Of a stretch of 64,000 nucleotides of DNA, positions 50,802-59,578 are shown piece after piece. Position numbers and translations under genes: made by a program. Positions within the stretch are counted from its first letter, which is position 1. Each line of letters begins with the position of its first letter. The DNA is from Fibrella rubiginis. Lineage in GTDB: Bacteria > Bacteroidota > Bacteroidia > Cytophagales > Spirosomataceae. The stretch is taken from positions 523,460 through 587,459 of the forward strand of contig NZ_JAFMYV010000003.1 of NCBI RefSeq assembly GCF_017353185.1, in the 5' to 3' direction. The notes below the pieces were generated by a model. It was not told where the DNA came from. It worked only from the letters and a program-made list of their open reading frames with translations, and did no database searches.

Positions 50802-50909
50802 GTTTACTGTTTTTGTCATCCCGACAAAGGAGGGATCTACTTTCCTCATTCAAAGCCTATTTGTAGGAAAGTAGATCCCTCCTTTGTCGGGATGACAAAA
50901 ACAGTAAAC
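50802..50909. repeat. perfect 45-bp hairpin between serine hydrolase and pyrF
   Basis: Arms 50802-50846 and 50865-50909 are exact complements (45 of 45) with an 18-nt loop. The inner part is GTCATCCCGACAAAGGAGGG and the outer part GTTTACTGTTTTT. A further 8-bp outer pair (GTGAGTTT, 50797-50804, and AAACTCAC, 50927-50934) reaches into both flanking stop codons. Both neighbours read toward it. Confidence 0.95.
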
Positions 50910-50930
50910 AGCAAACAGAAGATAGAAAAC

Positions 50931-51752
50931 TCACTTTAAGTATCCCGCCATTTCCTGCTGAATGGCCTTCGCTTCGGCGGCGGCGGCCTGGGCGAAATCG
51001 GGGCCTGATGAGGCGTAGAGGATACTACGCGACGTATTGACGAGCAGGCCACCGTCGGGGGTAAGCCCGTTTTTCGATACCTGTTCCAGCGAACCGCCCT
51101 GCGCACCCACGCCCGGCACAAGCAGAAAATGGTGGGGGGCCAACTCGCGAATGTGGGCAATCTGTTCAGCCTGGGTGGCCCCTACCACAAACATCAATTG
51201 CTCATGAGTGGCCCAGGACTGCGCTTTCTCGATAACCGTTTCGTACAATTCCTGCGTTTCATTGTCAACGAGTTGTCGCTGAAAATCGGCACTGCCGGCG
51301 TTGCTCGTCAGGGCCAGCAGGATCACCCATTTGCCCGGGTAATTCAGAAACGGCAGCACCGAATCGTGCCCCATGTAGGGTGATACGGTGACGGCGTCGA
51401 AGTCAAGACCGGCGGCGCTTTTGTCGAAAAAGGCACGGGCATACAGGTCTGAGGTATTGCCAATGTCGCCGCGCTTAGCGTCGGCGATAGTGAAGCAATC
51501 ATCAGGGATATAGTCGAGGGTTTTTTGCAGGCTTTCCCAACCGCGCGGACCCTGCGCTTCGTAAAAAGCAATGTTCGGTTTATAGGCAACTGCATACTCG
51601 ACAGTGGCGTCGATGATGGCCTTGTTGAAGGCAAAAACAGGGTCTGGATCGTCCAGCAGGTGTTTTGGCAATTTCGTCAGGTCGGTATCGAGGCCAACAC
51701 AGAGGTATGATTTTTTCGATTTAATAAGTGCCGAGAGTGCCTGATAATTCAT
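50931..51752 (-). CDS. pyrF: orotidine 5'-phosphate decarboxylase
   Basis: Last step of UMP synthesis. 273 residues from MNYQALSALI, the longer PyrF type. Conserved CVGLDTDLTKLP, KPNIAFYEAQGPRGW and the catalytic DAKRGDIGNTSDLYA (Asp and Lys residues) are all intact; phosphate loop VPGVGAQGGSL near the C-terminus. A reading 11 residues longer lacks family similarity. Confidence 0.95.
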   Translation of the reverse strand: MNYQALSALIKSKKSYLCVGLDTDLTKLPKHLLDDPDPVFAFNKAIIDATVEYAVAYKPNIAFYEAQGPRGWESLQKTLDYIPDDCFTIADAKRGDIGNTSDLYARAFFDKSAAGLDFDAVTVSPYMGHDSVLPFLNYPGKWVILLALTSNAGSADFQRQLVDNETQELYETVIEKAQSWATHEQLMFVVGATQAEQIAHIRELAPHHFLLVPGVGAQGGSLEQVSKNGLTPDGGLLVNTSRSILYASSGPDFAQAAAAEAKAIQQEMAGYLK

Positions 51753-51849
51753 AGGGATGTGGCCGTGTTTACTGCTTTTCCACAATCAAAAGTACGAACG
51801 TAGGGCAGGGAAGTCTATTTTTGCGATTGATTCGTCCTCGAAATAACCC

Positions 51850-52392
51850 ATGCAAGTACGTCCAACGGCCATCGACGGCCTCATCGAATTAACACCCCGC
51901 ATTTTTCACGATGAGCGCGGGCACTTTTTCGAGTCCTACAACAAGCCGCTGTTCACCTCACTGGGGTTGCCAATGGACTTTGTGCAGGACAATCAGTCAT
52001 TCTCGACAAAAGGCGTACTGCGCGGTTTGCACTTCCAAAGCGAGCCATTCGCACAAGGCAAACTCGTCCGCGTAATTACGGGCAAGGTACTCGATGTAGT
52101 GGTCGACATTCGGCCCGATTCGGCCACGTTCGGGCAACACGAGACATTTGTACTCGACGCCGCCCTGGCCAATATGGTGTGGGTGCCGGAAGGTTTCGCC
52201 CACGGCTTTGTAGCGCTGGAAGACAGCATTTTCAGCTATAAATGCACCAATGTCTACAACAAACAGGCTGAAGGGGGTATTCTCTGGAACGACCCCGACC
52301 TGGGCATCGACTGGGGCGTCACCAACCCCAACGTCTCCGAAAAAGACCTGATCCTGCCCACGTTCAAGTCGTTGTTTGCAAAAGTCTCGTAG
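51850..52392 (+). CDS. rfbC: dTDP-4-dehydrorhamnose 3,5-epimerase
   Basis: 180-residue RmlC cupin that epimerises the rhamnose precursor. Motifs: ERGHFFESY, VQDNQSFSTKGVLRGLHFQ, KVLDVVVDIRPDSATFG (catalytic His in LRGLHFQ, Asp in VDIRPD) and WVPEGFAHGF. No other rml genes adjoin it, so it acts with enzymes encoded elsewhere. A composite hairpin follows. Confidence 0.95.
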   Translation: MQVRPTAIDGLIELTPRIFHDERGHFFESYNKPLFTSLGLPMDFVQDNQSFSTKGVLRGLHFQSEPFAQGKLVRVITGKVLDVVVDIRPDSATFGQHETFVLDAALANMVWVPEGFAHGFVALEDSIFSYKCTNVYNKQAEGGILWNDPDLGIDWGVTNPNVSEKDLILPTFKSLFAKVS

Positions 52393-52552
52393 GGGCGACC
52401 CGTCGTGGCCGCCCGATCTTGAGCACGACAGTGGCCGCGTAGTATAATCATACAAAAAAGGTCGTTACCAATCTCACACAGATTGGTAACGACCTTTCGC
52501 TTTTACGTCTATCAGCGGTCCTTCCGAGTGCGGGCGGCCACGATGGGCCACC
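52389..52552. repeat. nested inverted repeat around the rfbC terminator
   Basis: Outer arms CCCGTCGTGGCCGCCCG (52394-52410) and its near complement in CGGGCGGCCACGATGGG (about 52531-52547), one mismatch, enclose the AT-rich terminator hairpin described next. The outer arms resemble widespread GTCGTGGCCGCCC-type repeats known from many genomes; that comparison is from memory. Confidence 0.55.
52457..52497. terminator. bidirectional terminator between rfbC and DJ-1/PfpI genes
   Basis: Perfect 18-bp arms (AAAGGTCGTTACCAATCT and complement) with loop CACAC. A run of A before and T after makes it work in both directions for the two convergent genes. Confidence 0.85.
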
Positions 52553-52553
52553 T

Positions 52554-53234
52554 CTACTTTTCAAACATTTCTTCAACCACCTTGCGGCCTACCTTCCGGG
52601 CCGAGAGGGGATTTTGGCCTGTTACCAGACGTTCATCTACTTCAATATAGGGCATGTATGGAATAAGCGCCTTGCTGTAGATAGCACCGCGTTGTTTGAG
52701 AGCATCTTCGAGCAAAAACGGCACCTCTTCGGCCAACCGCACGATTTTCTCTTCCATATTCGAAAAGCCCGTCACCTGCTTGTTGGCGATAAACGAAGTA
52801 CCATCTGATAACGTCACGTTGAGCAGGCCAGCCACCCCATGACATACCGCTGACACCATGCCGCCGTGCTCGTAGATGTAGCGCGTAATGGATTGCAGCG
52901 TGGCATTATCCGGAAAGTCCCACATCGTACCGTGTCCACCAGTAAAGTAAATGATCTGGTAATCAGCCGGATTGATCTGATCGGGACGCAGAGAGTTGGC
53001 CAGTTTCTCCTGAAACGCCGGGTTATGCATCCATTTCTCGTTGGTCGTATCGCGCGATTCTATACTACGCTCGTCGAGCGGAATAGGCCCGCCATTGGGG
53101 CTGACAAAATCGAACTGAATATTCCGATCCTGCAATTCGTCGTAGAAATGGGTGGCCTCGCTCAGCCACAGACCCGTTTTTTGGGGCTTGGTGGGGTAAT
53201 CAGTGTGGTTGGTGCAAACGATCAGGGCTTTCAT
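52554..53234 (-). CDS. DJ-1/PfpI (Hsp31-like) class I glutamine amidotransferase fold protein
   Basis: 226 residues with the nucleophile elbow VSAVCHGVAGLLN (Cys before His) and the acid loop YFTGGHGTMWDFPDN, features of the Hsp31/glyoxalase III-like branch. Members act as chaperone, deglycase or glyoxalase; the GGHG and CHG forms favour the glyoxalase III-like group. A palindrome separates it from uvrA; both are on the minus strand. Confidence 0.87.
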   Translation of the reverse strand: MKALIVCTNHTDYPTKPQKTGLWLSEATHFYDELQDRNIQFDFVSPNGGPIPLDERSIESRDTTNEKWMHNPAFQEKLANSLRPDQINPADYQIIYFTGGHGTMWDFPDNATLQSITRYIYEHGGMVSAVCHGVAGLLNVTLSDGTSFIANKQVTGFSNMEEKIVRLAEEVPFLLEDALKQRGAIYSKALIPYMPYIEVDERLVTGQNPLSARKVGRKVVEEMFEK

Positions 53235-53269
53235 ACGCAGCGAGCTAGTCAGATGGGAGTGGCAAGATA

Positions 53270-53414
53270 GGGAAGGTTTGAGTTTAAGGTTTAATGTCTA
53301 AGGTCTAAAGTTGCTTCGCATGGTAAACGGGAGATGCCGCACCGATTCGGTAAGCGGCGGACCGGCAAAGCAACGTTAGACCTTAGACATTAAACCTTAA
53401 ACTCAAACCTTCCC
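53270..53414. repeat. palindrome between DJ-1/PfpI and uvrA
   Basis: Arms 53270-53315 and 53369-53414 match in 45 of 46 positions. The right arm includes the last 9 bases of uvrA coding sequence and its stop, so the left arm is a mirror copy of a coding end. The 53-nt centre carries the shared core CGGTCCGCCG on the minus strand (53364-53355). Confidence 0.95.
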
Positions 53415-56402
53415 CTTCAAAAAGTCAGCCGTGTAGCTCACCCCTTCTTGCAGCCTCACCATTTGTTCGGGGGTGCCGGTGAAGGTAACGTACCCACCGG
53501 CATCGCCGCCTTCTTTACCCAGGTCAATGACGTAGTCGGCCGATTTGATCACCTCCATGTTGTGCTCGATGATGATGACCGAATCACCCTGATCCACCAG
53601 CGCGTTGATGGCTTTGAGCAGCTTACGGATGTCGTGGAAGTGCAGGCCCGTGGTGGGTTCGTCGAAAATAAAGAGCGTCTGACCCTTGTTTGGGTTGCCC
53701 TTGCCCAAAAACGACGCCAGTTTCACCCGTTGCGCCTCTCCACCCGACAACGTATTGGCCGATTGCCCCAAGCCGATATAGCCCAGGCCCACTGCCTGCA
53801 ACGGAGCGAGTTTGTCGGCCATTTTGGGGTCAGCGGTTTTGAAAAAGTCAACGGCCTGATCAACGGTCATGTCCAGAATATCCGACACGTTTTTGTCCGA
53901 AAGCGTTACCTCCAGCACCTCCTGTTTAAAGCGTTTGCCGTTGCAACCTTCGCACTTCAGGTAGATGTCGGCCATAAACTGCATCTCCACTTTTACCTCG
54001 CCTTCACCCTGACAAACCTCGCAACGCCCACCATCGACGTTGAACGAAAAATGGCTTGGTTTGTAGCCCCTTGCTTTTGAAACAGGCTGATCGGCCATAA
54101 CCTGCCGGAGGTAATCATAGGCTTTGATATACGTAACCGGGTTCGACCGGCTCGATTTACCAATGGGGTTCTGATCGATCATTTCGATGGCCGAAATCCG
54201 ATCCAGCGACCCTTTCAACTCGGTGTATTTGCCCGCCTCTTCGCCCGTGTCACCTTTCAGTCGGCACAAGGCCGGAAACAGTACCCGCCGAATCAGGGTG
54301 GACTTACCCGACCCCGACACACCCGTGATTACGGCCATGGTGTTGAGCGGAAACTTCACGTCGACGTCTTTGAGGTTGTTCTCGCGGGCACCCGTCAGCT
54401 CCAGCCAATGCGTCGGCACACGCCGATACGTGGGCACGTCCATTTTCTCGCGCCCCGTGAGGAAGTCGAGGGTGTAGGAAGGAAAAGAGGAAAGGGGGAA
54501 GGGAGGAACGGAGGAACGAGTTTGCTCTGCGTTACCATGGCCATAACCCATTTCTCCATTTCTCCTTTCCTCCTTTCCTCCTTCAATTTCCTCCCACGTT
54601 CCCTGCCAGACCAGGTTACCGCCGCCGCTACCGGCTTCGGGGCCGATGTCGATGATCTGATCAGCGGCGCGCATGACCTCTTCTTCATGCTCCACCACAA
54701 TCACGGTATTGCCCATGTCGCGGAGGGTTTCCAGCACACTCACCAGTCGCTGCGTGTCGCGTGGGTGCAGGCCAATACTGGGTTCATCCAGAATATACAT
54801 CGACCCCACCAATGCCGAACCAAGCGACGTAGCCAGCTTAATGCGCTGGTATTCACCACCCGACAAGCTGTTTGTGAGTCGGTTAAGGGTCAGATACCCC
54901 AGCCCTACGCGCTCCATGTAGTCGAGGCGATTCTGGATTTCAACCAGAATCCGGTCGGCCACGCGGCGCAGGTTGGTGGGCAGTTGGAGGTCACGGAAAA
55001 ACTGCGCTGTGGTAGCCAGGGGGAGCAGCACGAGGTCAGTGATGCTCTTACCACCTACTTTCACGAAGCTGGCGTCGCGGCGCAGGCGTGACCCGCGACA
55101 TTCGGGGCAGACGGTTTTGCCCCGGTAGCGCGACATCATTACCCGGTACTGCACCTTAAACGACTGGCTTTCTACGAAGTCGAAAAAGCCGTTCAGACCC
55201 GTAAAATAGCTGTTGCCCGTCCAGAGCAGTTCCTGCTGTTGAGGCGTCAGTTCTTTATAGGGGCGATGAATGGGAAAGTCGAACCGAATACCGTTGCGGA
55301 GCAGGGGTTTCATGAACTCTTCGCTCATTTTTTCACTTCGCCAGGGCGCAATGGCTCCCTCAAAAATCGACAGATTTTTGTCGGGAATAACCAGGTCGGG
55401 GTCAATGCCCAATACCTTACCGAAGCCATCGCAACGGCGGCAGGCACCGTAGGGGTTATTGAACGTGAACAGGTTTACGCTCGGCTCTTCAAAAGCGATA
55501 TCGTCGAGTTCAAACCGGTCCGAAAACGTGCGCGACTCGCCTGACCCAACCACCTGCACCCGGCACGAACCGTCACCTTCGCTGAAGGCAGTCTGCACCG
55601 AATCGGAGTAGCGATATTGCGTTTCCTCGTCGGGCTGGCCACTTTCATCAAAAATAACCGTACCCCGATCAATCAGGATTTCCAACGTCGCATCGGGCGA
55701 TGGCAACAAGTCAAGGACTAAATCACCTTCTCGGCCTTCATCAGCTAGTTTGCCAGCTCCTTCCAGAAGGTCTTCAATCTGGAATACTTCGCCATCAGCT
55801 ACCAGACGGGAATACCCCTTCTGAAGCAGGATTTTCAACTCACTGACCACGGTTCGGTCTTCGCGGGGACGAAGCGGAGCCATAATCAGCACCCGCTCAT
55901 TTTCGGGTTGGGCGAAGATGAAATTAACCACGTCGGTAACGGTATCTTTCTTCACCTCACCCCCCGAAATAGGCGAGTAGGTGATGCCTACCCGGGCAAA
56001 CAGCAGTTTCAGATAATCGTAGATCTCTGTCGACGTGCCCACGGTAGAGCGCGGGTTGCGTGAAGTCACTTTTTGCTCAATGGCAATGGCCGGCGACACA
56101 CCCTTGATGTATTCCACCTCCGGCTTTTCCATCCGGCCCAGAAACTGCCGGGCATAGCTGCTGAGGCTTTCCACATACATGCGCTGCCCTTCGGCAAAGA
56201 GCGTATCAAACGCCAGCGATGATTTGCCTGACCCCGATAAGCCCGTGACCACTACCAGCTTGTTGCGGGGAATGGCCACGTCAATATTCTTCAGATTATG
56301 TACCTTCGCCCCCTTAATAATGATGAACTGCTTAGGGTCGAGGTGATCAACCGAATCGTTTTGTACTGCTGGCAAAACGTCGGTTTCATTAGTTTGCATC
56401 AT
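53403..56402 (-). CDS. uvrA: UvrABC excinuclease subunit A, with an in-frame insertion
   Basis: DNA damage recognition ATPase of nucleotide excision repair, 999 residues against about 940-950 usual. Walker A loops [10 protein letters not shown] and [11 protein letters not shown], signature motifs [14 protein letters not shown] and [13 protein letters not shown], and zinc modules [16 protein letters not shown] and [19 protein letters not shown] are intact. Between the first signature half and the linker YTLDFLTG lies an extra low-complexity stretch (about residues 603-642, [13 protein letters not shown] ... [11 protein letters not shown]) encoded by a purine-rich palindrome. The insertion is at a loop before the second ATPase half, so function is probably kept. 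Start: M or the next M. Confidence 0.96.
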   Translation of the reverse strand: MMQTNETDVLPAVQNDSVDHLDPKQFIIIKGAKVHNLKNIDVAIPRNKLVVVTGLSGSGKSSLAFDTLFAEGQRMYVESLSSYARQFLGRMEKPEVEYIKGVSPAIAIEQKVTSRNPRSTVGTSTEIYDYLKLLFARVGITYSPISGGEVKKDTVTDVVNFIFAQPENERVLIMAPLRPREDRTVVSELKILLQKGYSRLVADGEVFQIEDLLEGAGKLADEGREGDLVLDLLPSPDATLEILIDRGTVIFDESGQPDEETQYRYSDSVQTAFSEGDGSCRVQVVGSGESRTFSDRFELDDIAFEEPSVNLFTFNNPYGACRRCDGFGKVLGIDPDLVIPDKNLSIFEGAIAPWRSEKMSEEFMKPLLRNGIRFDFPIHRPYKELTPQQQELLWTGNSYFTGLNGFFDFVESQSFKVQYRVMMSRYRGKTVCPECRGSRLRRDASFVKVGGKSITDLVLLPLATTAQFFRDLQLPTNLRRVADRILVEIQNRLDYMERVGLGYLTLNRLTNSLSGGEYQRIKLATSLGSALVGSMYILDEPSIGLHPRDTQRLVSVLETLRDMGNTVIVVEHEEEVMRAADQIIDIGPEAGSGGGNLVWQGTWEEIEGGKEERRNGEMGYGHGNAEQTRSSVPPFPLSSFPSYTLDFLTGREKMDVPTYRRVPTHWLELTGARENNLKDVDVKFPLNTMAVITGVSGSGKSTLIRRVLFPALCRLKGDTGEEAGKYTELKGSLDRISAIEMIDQNPIGKSSRSNPVTYIKAYDYLRQVMADQPVSKARGYKPSHFSFNVDGGRCEVCQGEGEVKVEMQFMADIYLKCEGCNGKRFKQEVLEVTLSDKNVSDILDMTVDQAVDFFKTADPKMADKLAPLQAVGLGYIGLGQSANTLSGGEAQRVKLASFLGKGNPNKGQTLFIFDEPTTGLHFHDIRKLLKAINALVDQGDSVIIIEHNMEVIKSADYVIDLGKEGGDAGGYVTFTGTPEQMVRLQEGVSYTADFLKGKV
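54477..54596. repeat. palindromic insertion inside uvrA
   Basis: Purine-rich and pyrimidine-rich arms (about 54480-54522 and 54549-54594) match in 27 of 34 aligned positions, every difference being a transition. The length keeps the reading frame. It has the style of the purine-rich intergenic palindrome at 33693. Related in idea to palindromic elements found inside Rickettsia genes. Confidence 0.75.
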
Positions 56403-56469
56403 GCGTTGGATTGGGGTAACCTTATCTAATTTTCAACGGAAATTCACGGCGGTAGGTTCTATTTCACCA

Positions 56470-57093
56470 ATGTCATTCTACCAGGAAGATATGTACCGGT
56501 TGCTGGCGGCCCTGCTTATTGGCGGGCTGATTGGTGCCGAGCGCGAGTACCGATCCAAGGCCACTGGATTCCGCACCATGATTATGATTTGCGTGGGTGC
56601 AGCCCTGTTCACCATGATCTCAACCCGCTTCGGCGACAGCCGCATTGCGGCCAACATTGTGCAGGGCATCGGCTTTTTGGGGGCAGGCATTATCTTCAAG
56701 GAAGAGAGCCGCGTAAAGGGCCTCACCACCGCCGCCACTGTCTGGGCCGTGTCGGCACTGGGCATGAGTATCGGCGGGGGCTATTACGATATTGCACTGG
56801 TTGGTTTCGTGCTTATCATGGGGTCGTTGCTGTTTCTGAGCAAGCTCTCTTACCGCATAGCCCGGCTAAACCAAACACGTGAATATAAGGTTGTTACAGC
56901 GTATAAGAACAAGACTCTAAACCAGTACGAACGTATATTTATCGAGTCGGGCCTGTCGCCAAGCCGGGGTCCACAGCAGCGCATTGGCAACGAAATAAGC
57001 GGTCGCTGGAAGGTGTCTGGTCCCGAGAAAGCGCACGAGAAATGCATTAAGCGCCTTCTTAATGACCCCGACGTAAAGGAGTTTGTGTTTTAA
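56470..57093 (+). CDS. MgtC/SapB family membrane protein
   Basis: 207 residues from the ATG before the first membrane segment. MgtC fold: RLLAALLIGGLIGAEREY with the conserved ERE, then FRTMIMICVGAALFTMIS, the IGFLGAGIIFKEESRVKGLTTAATVW motif (quoted in part: GAGIIFKEESRVKGLTTAA) and a C-terminal ACT-like cytosolic domain. MgtC proteins help survival at low magnesium in some bacteria; role here unknown. It diverges from uvrA. Confidence 0.87.
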   Translation: MSFYQEDMYRLLAALLIGGLIGAEREYRSKATGFRTMIMICVGAALFTMISTRFGDSRIAANIVQGIGFLGAGIIFKEESRVKGLTTAATVWAVSALGMSIGGGYYDIALVGFVLIMGSLLFLSKLSYRIARLNQTREYKVVTAYKNKTLNQYERIFIESGLSPSRGPQQRIGNEISGRWKVSGPEKAHEKCIKRLLNDPDVKEFVF

Positions 57094-57172
57094 CCCCACC
57101 TTCATGCGAAAGACCATATGTCTGACGTTATTCATCTTGATTTTTGACTAATAACCGCCCCGGCGGACAACC

Positions 57173-57787
57173 ATGAGATCCATCTATCGTTTACTGCTGT
57201 TTATATCATTGTTGAGCAGCGGCGTTGCCTACGGCCAAATTTCGGAAGACCCCGAAGAGCGCCGCGAACAGGGCCAAAGCCCGCTTAAATCACAAACGCC
57301 GGAAGGCAATCCACTGCCTTTCAAAGACCGACTGCGGTTTGGCGGGGGGATTTCAGCGCTACAATTCAACCCGTTTAGTATTGGCGTGTCGCCCGTGGTG
57401 GCTTATCAGGCAAGCGAACACCTGGTGTTGGGTGTAGGCGTGGGGTATACGTACTCGAATTACAAAAACTATTTCGGTGGTAACCTGAACCAGTATTCAG
57501 GCCGGGCTTTCGCCATGTACGAAATCATCCCGTCGATCCTGCCAAACCTGTACGCACACGTCGAACTCGACCAGCGTTCGTATAGCACCACAGATCAGCT
57601 TACCGTCAACGGGCGCACTACGGGTTCGGCAACGGCCACCTGGGTTGGCGCTACGTATTCACAGCCTATTGGCCGGTTGTTTGCCGCGAATTTGTCATTT
57701 CTATACAACCTGAACTACGCCAATAATGCAGACAATTATCTGCTTTTTGGTAATCAGCCTTATACAATTCGCATCTCGTTTTTCTGA
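57173..57787 (+). CDS. outer-membrane beta-barrel protein (204 aa)
   Basis: Signal peptide (LLLFISLLSSGVAYGQ), a short charged linker, then about eight amphipathic strands (RFGGGISALQFNPFSIGVSP, HLVLGVGVGYTYSN, SILPNLYAHVELDQ) ending in Phe (IRISFF), the usual barrel C-terminal signal. No function known. A terminator-like hairpin follows. Confidence 0.78.
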   Translation: MRSIYRLLLFISLLSSGVAYGQISEDPEERREQGQSPLKSQTPEGNPLPFKDRLRFGGGISALQFNPFSIGVSPVVAYQASEHLVLGVGVGYTYSNYKNYFGGNLNQYSGRAFAMYEIIPSILPNLYAHVELDQRSYSTTDQLTVNGRTTGSATATWVGATYSQPIGRLFAANLSFLYNLNYANNADNYLLFGNQPYTIRISFF

Positions 57788-57801
57788 TTTGTTGAAGTAT
57801 C

Positions 57802-57848
57802 CCTCAAACAACAAGAGCCACTCAGTGAGTGGCTCTTGTTGTTTGAGG
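57802..57848. terminator. bidirectional hairpin whose arm encodes a protein end
   Basis: 23-bp complementary arms (57802-57824 and 57826-57848) with a minimal loop. The right arm encodes the last residues (QTTRATH) and stop of the minus-strand membrane protein, so the stem also constrains that protein end. Confidence 0.8.
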
Positions 57849-59528
57849 CCTGTCAGAAATAGCTATTGTCTGTGTGCTGACCGTTGAATGCCAGCCAGTT
57901 GGCGTCTGTCTTATCCATCCTAGTTGATAAATGCCCGGTTTCAGCATCACCGGCACAACCATCGATTTGGCCCCTCGGGCGGGTAACCACGGCTTCAGAA
58001 TAGGCCGGGGTGAAGATTGAGCGGGCAGAAGATACCAGTTGCCGACTGAACGCAGGAATAGAAACCGGGGCGTAGGCAGTGTGTCCTGCTGGAAAAACAG
58101 GGCGTCACTATTCAGAAAGCCCAGCCGCTCGGTACGGGTGGCAAACCGGGTAGTTGAATCAACGACGGGAGGGGCTTTTAGCGCAACCTCAACGCCCCAT
58201 ATTTCGGGTAAATCGGGCACCTGGTAAATACCCCGGCTCATGGCCATTTCCCAGCGCCGCTGCCAATCCTGGTCAAGACCAAACGTCTGGCTCATCACCG
58301 AATAATGATAGTGTTTCAGCGCCATGCCTTCGGCCACCAGCCGGTTGTATCGTTCGCTCAGCAACGGACCGTAATACAGCCATGCATTCAGCCAGAGCCA
58401 GCCTGTGAAACCAATACCCAGCAGACCAACGGCGGGTATCCAGCGTTTCGGCAGTTGCAAAATCAGCAATCCGTAAATCACAATCAGGTAGCTGATGCAA
58501 AAAATCTGGTACCGGTCGGGCACCATCAGCCCCCCGTCGCTACGGGTTAGTGCAGACGCCCCTGTGCTACAGAGTAATACAAACGCAATACCCAAAAACG
58601 GCACCATTGGGCCAGAAATGACTTTTTTGGTTTGAAGCAGCGCCCGTAGCCAACTTACCACGATTACAAGAAGTACCCCCGTGCCCAGGACCATGACCAC
58701 TAGCAGCACAGGCAACAGTAACCATTTTCGCCCGTCAAAATAGGCCGCGCCCCCCGCCGCACTCAGTATGCTTTTCACAATCCAGCCAGGATGCTCGGCT
58801 GCCGTCGCCAATGAGTTTTTCGAGACAAAGGTATAGTCAATGCCAAAATAGAGGCCAATAAACACAACACCTGCTACTACCCAGGCTATTGCCCAGCGCC
58901 AGCGTTGCAACAGCAGCAACAGGACAACCGCTGCCATCCACATAAACAGGCCATTGCTGTTCGAATAGAGTACCAGTCCACCCAGTGCCAATGCGCCCAT
59001 TTGCGCGGACGGTTCAGGTCGCGCGAGCAGCCGAAACACAATAACTGTCAAAAACAAGGTCACTGTGTGTTGTAGAAGGCATAACACACCCCAGACATCC
59101 TCCTGATAGGACGGTTGAAACAGCAGCAATGCCACAGGTAGTACAAGCCAGAGCGCTAACGCTGCCTCCCGAAAAATGCGGTACAGCTGCCAGAGTAACC
59201 CCACTACACTCAGGCTACCTGCCAAGGCCAGCGTTCGGTAATTGACTTGCCCTTCCAGCCAATAATCGGCCAGTACGATCAGCCGTGACAGCAGGATACG
59301 GTGGTCATTATGCTGCTCTACCAACACGCGCGCTATTTCGGATAAAGACGTGCCGGGCGTGGTGATGCGCCGGATACTGTCGATATAGAGTAGGTCGTCT
59401 ACAACCGGTACGTTGATGGCATACCGGTAAATAGCCGCATAAAAAAGAGCCACCAGCAGAGCTATCAGACCAATAACCAGTCGGTCAGCAGTGCGGGTGG
59501 GTACGTGTGGGGAATAACTCATGCACAA
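57822..59528 (-). CDS. polytopic membrane protein, GT-C-like
   Basis: 566-568 residues (two Met near the start). About ten membrane helices over residues 20-400, then a soluble C-terminal region. After the first helix comes an acidic motif in the loop (NVPVVDDLLYID), a position where GT-C glycosyltransferases carry catalytic Asp residues. There is no other recognised motif, so the call is tentative. Its end is encoded in a terminator hairpin shared with the convergent barrel gene. Confidence 0.68.
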   Translation of the reverse strand: MCMSYSPHVPTRTADRLVIGLIALLVALFYAAIYRYAINVPVVDDLLYIDSIRRITTPGTSLSEIARVLVEQHNDHRILLSRLIVLADYWLEGQVNYRTLALAGSLSVVGLLWQLYRIFREAALALWLVLPVALLLFQPSYQEDVWGVLCLLQHTVTLFLTVIVFRLLARPEPSAQMGALALGGLVLYSNSNGLFMWMAAVVLLLLLQRWRWAIAWVVAGVVFIGLYFGIDYTFVSKNSLATAAEHPGWIVKSILSAAGGAAYFDGRKWLLLPVLLVVMVLGTGVLLVIVVSWLRALLQTKKVISGPMVPFLGIAFVLLCSTGASALTRSDGGLMVPDRYQIFCISYLIVIYGLLILQLPKRWIPAVGLLGIGFTGWLWLNAWLYYGPLLSERYNRLVAEGMALKHYHYSVMSQTFGLDQDWQRRWEMAMSRGIYQVPDLPEIWGVEVALKAPPVVDSTTRFATRTERLGFLNSDALFFQQDTLPTPRFLFLRSVGNWYLLPAQSSPRPILKPWLPARGAKSMVVPVMLKPGIYQLGWIRQTPTGWHSTVSTQTIAISDRPQTTRATH

Positions 59529-59549
59529 AAAAAGGGGCCTTGCAGCCCC
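59526..59549 (-). terminator. terminator of the GMC oxidoreductase gene
   Basis: On the minus strand a GGGGCT...AGGCCCC stem followed by seven T residues, 30 bp after the stop. Canonical intrinsic terminator. Confidence 0.85.
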
Positions 59550-59578
59550 AAAAGTAACGGTATTGACAACAGGATTTC

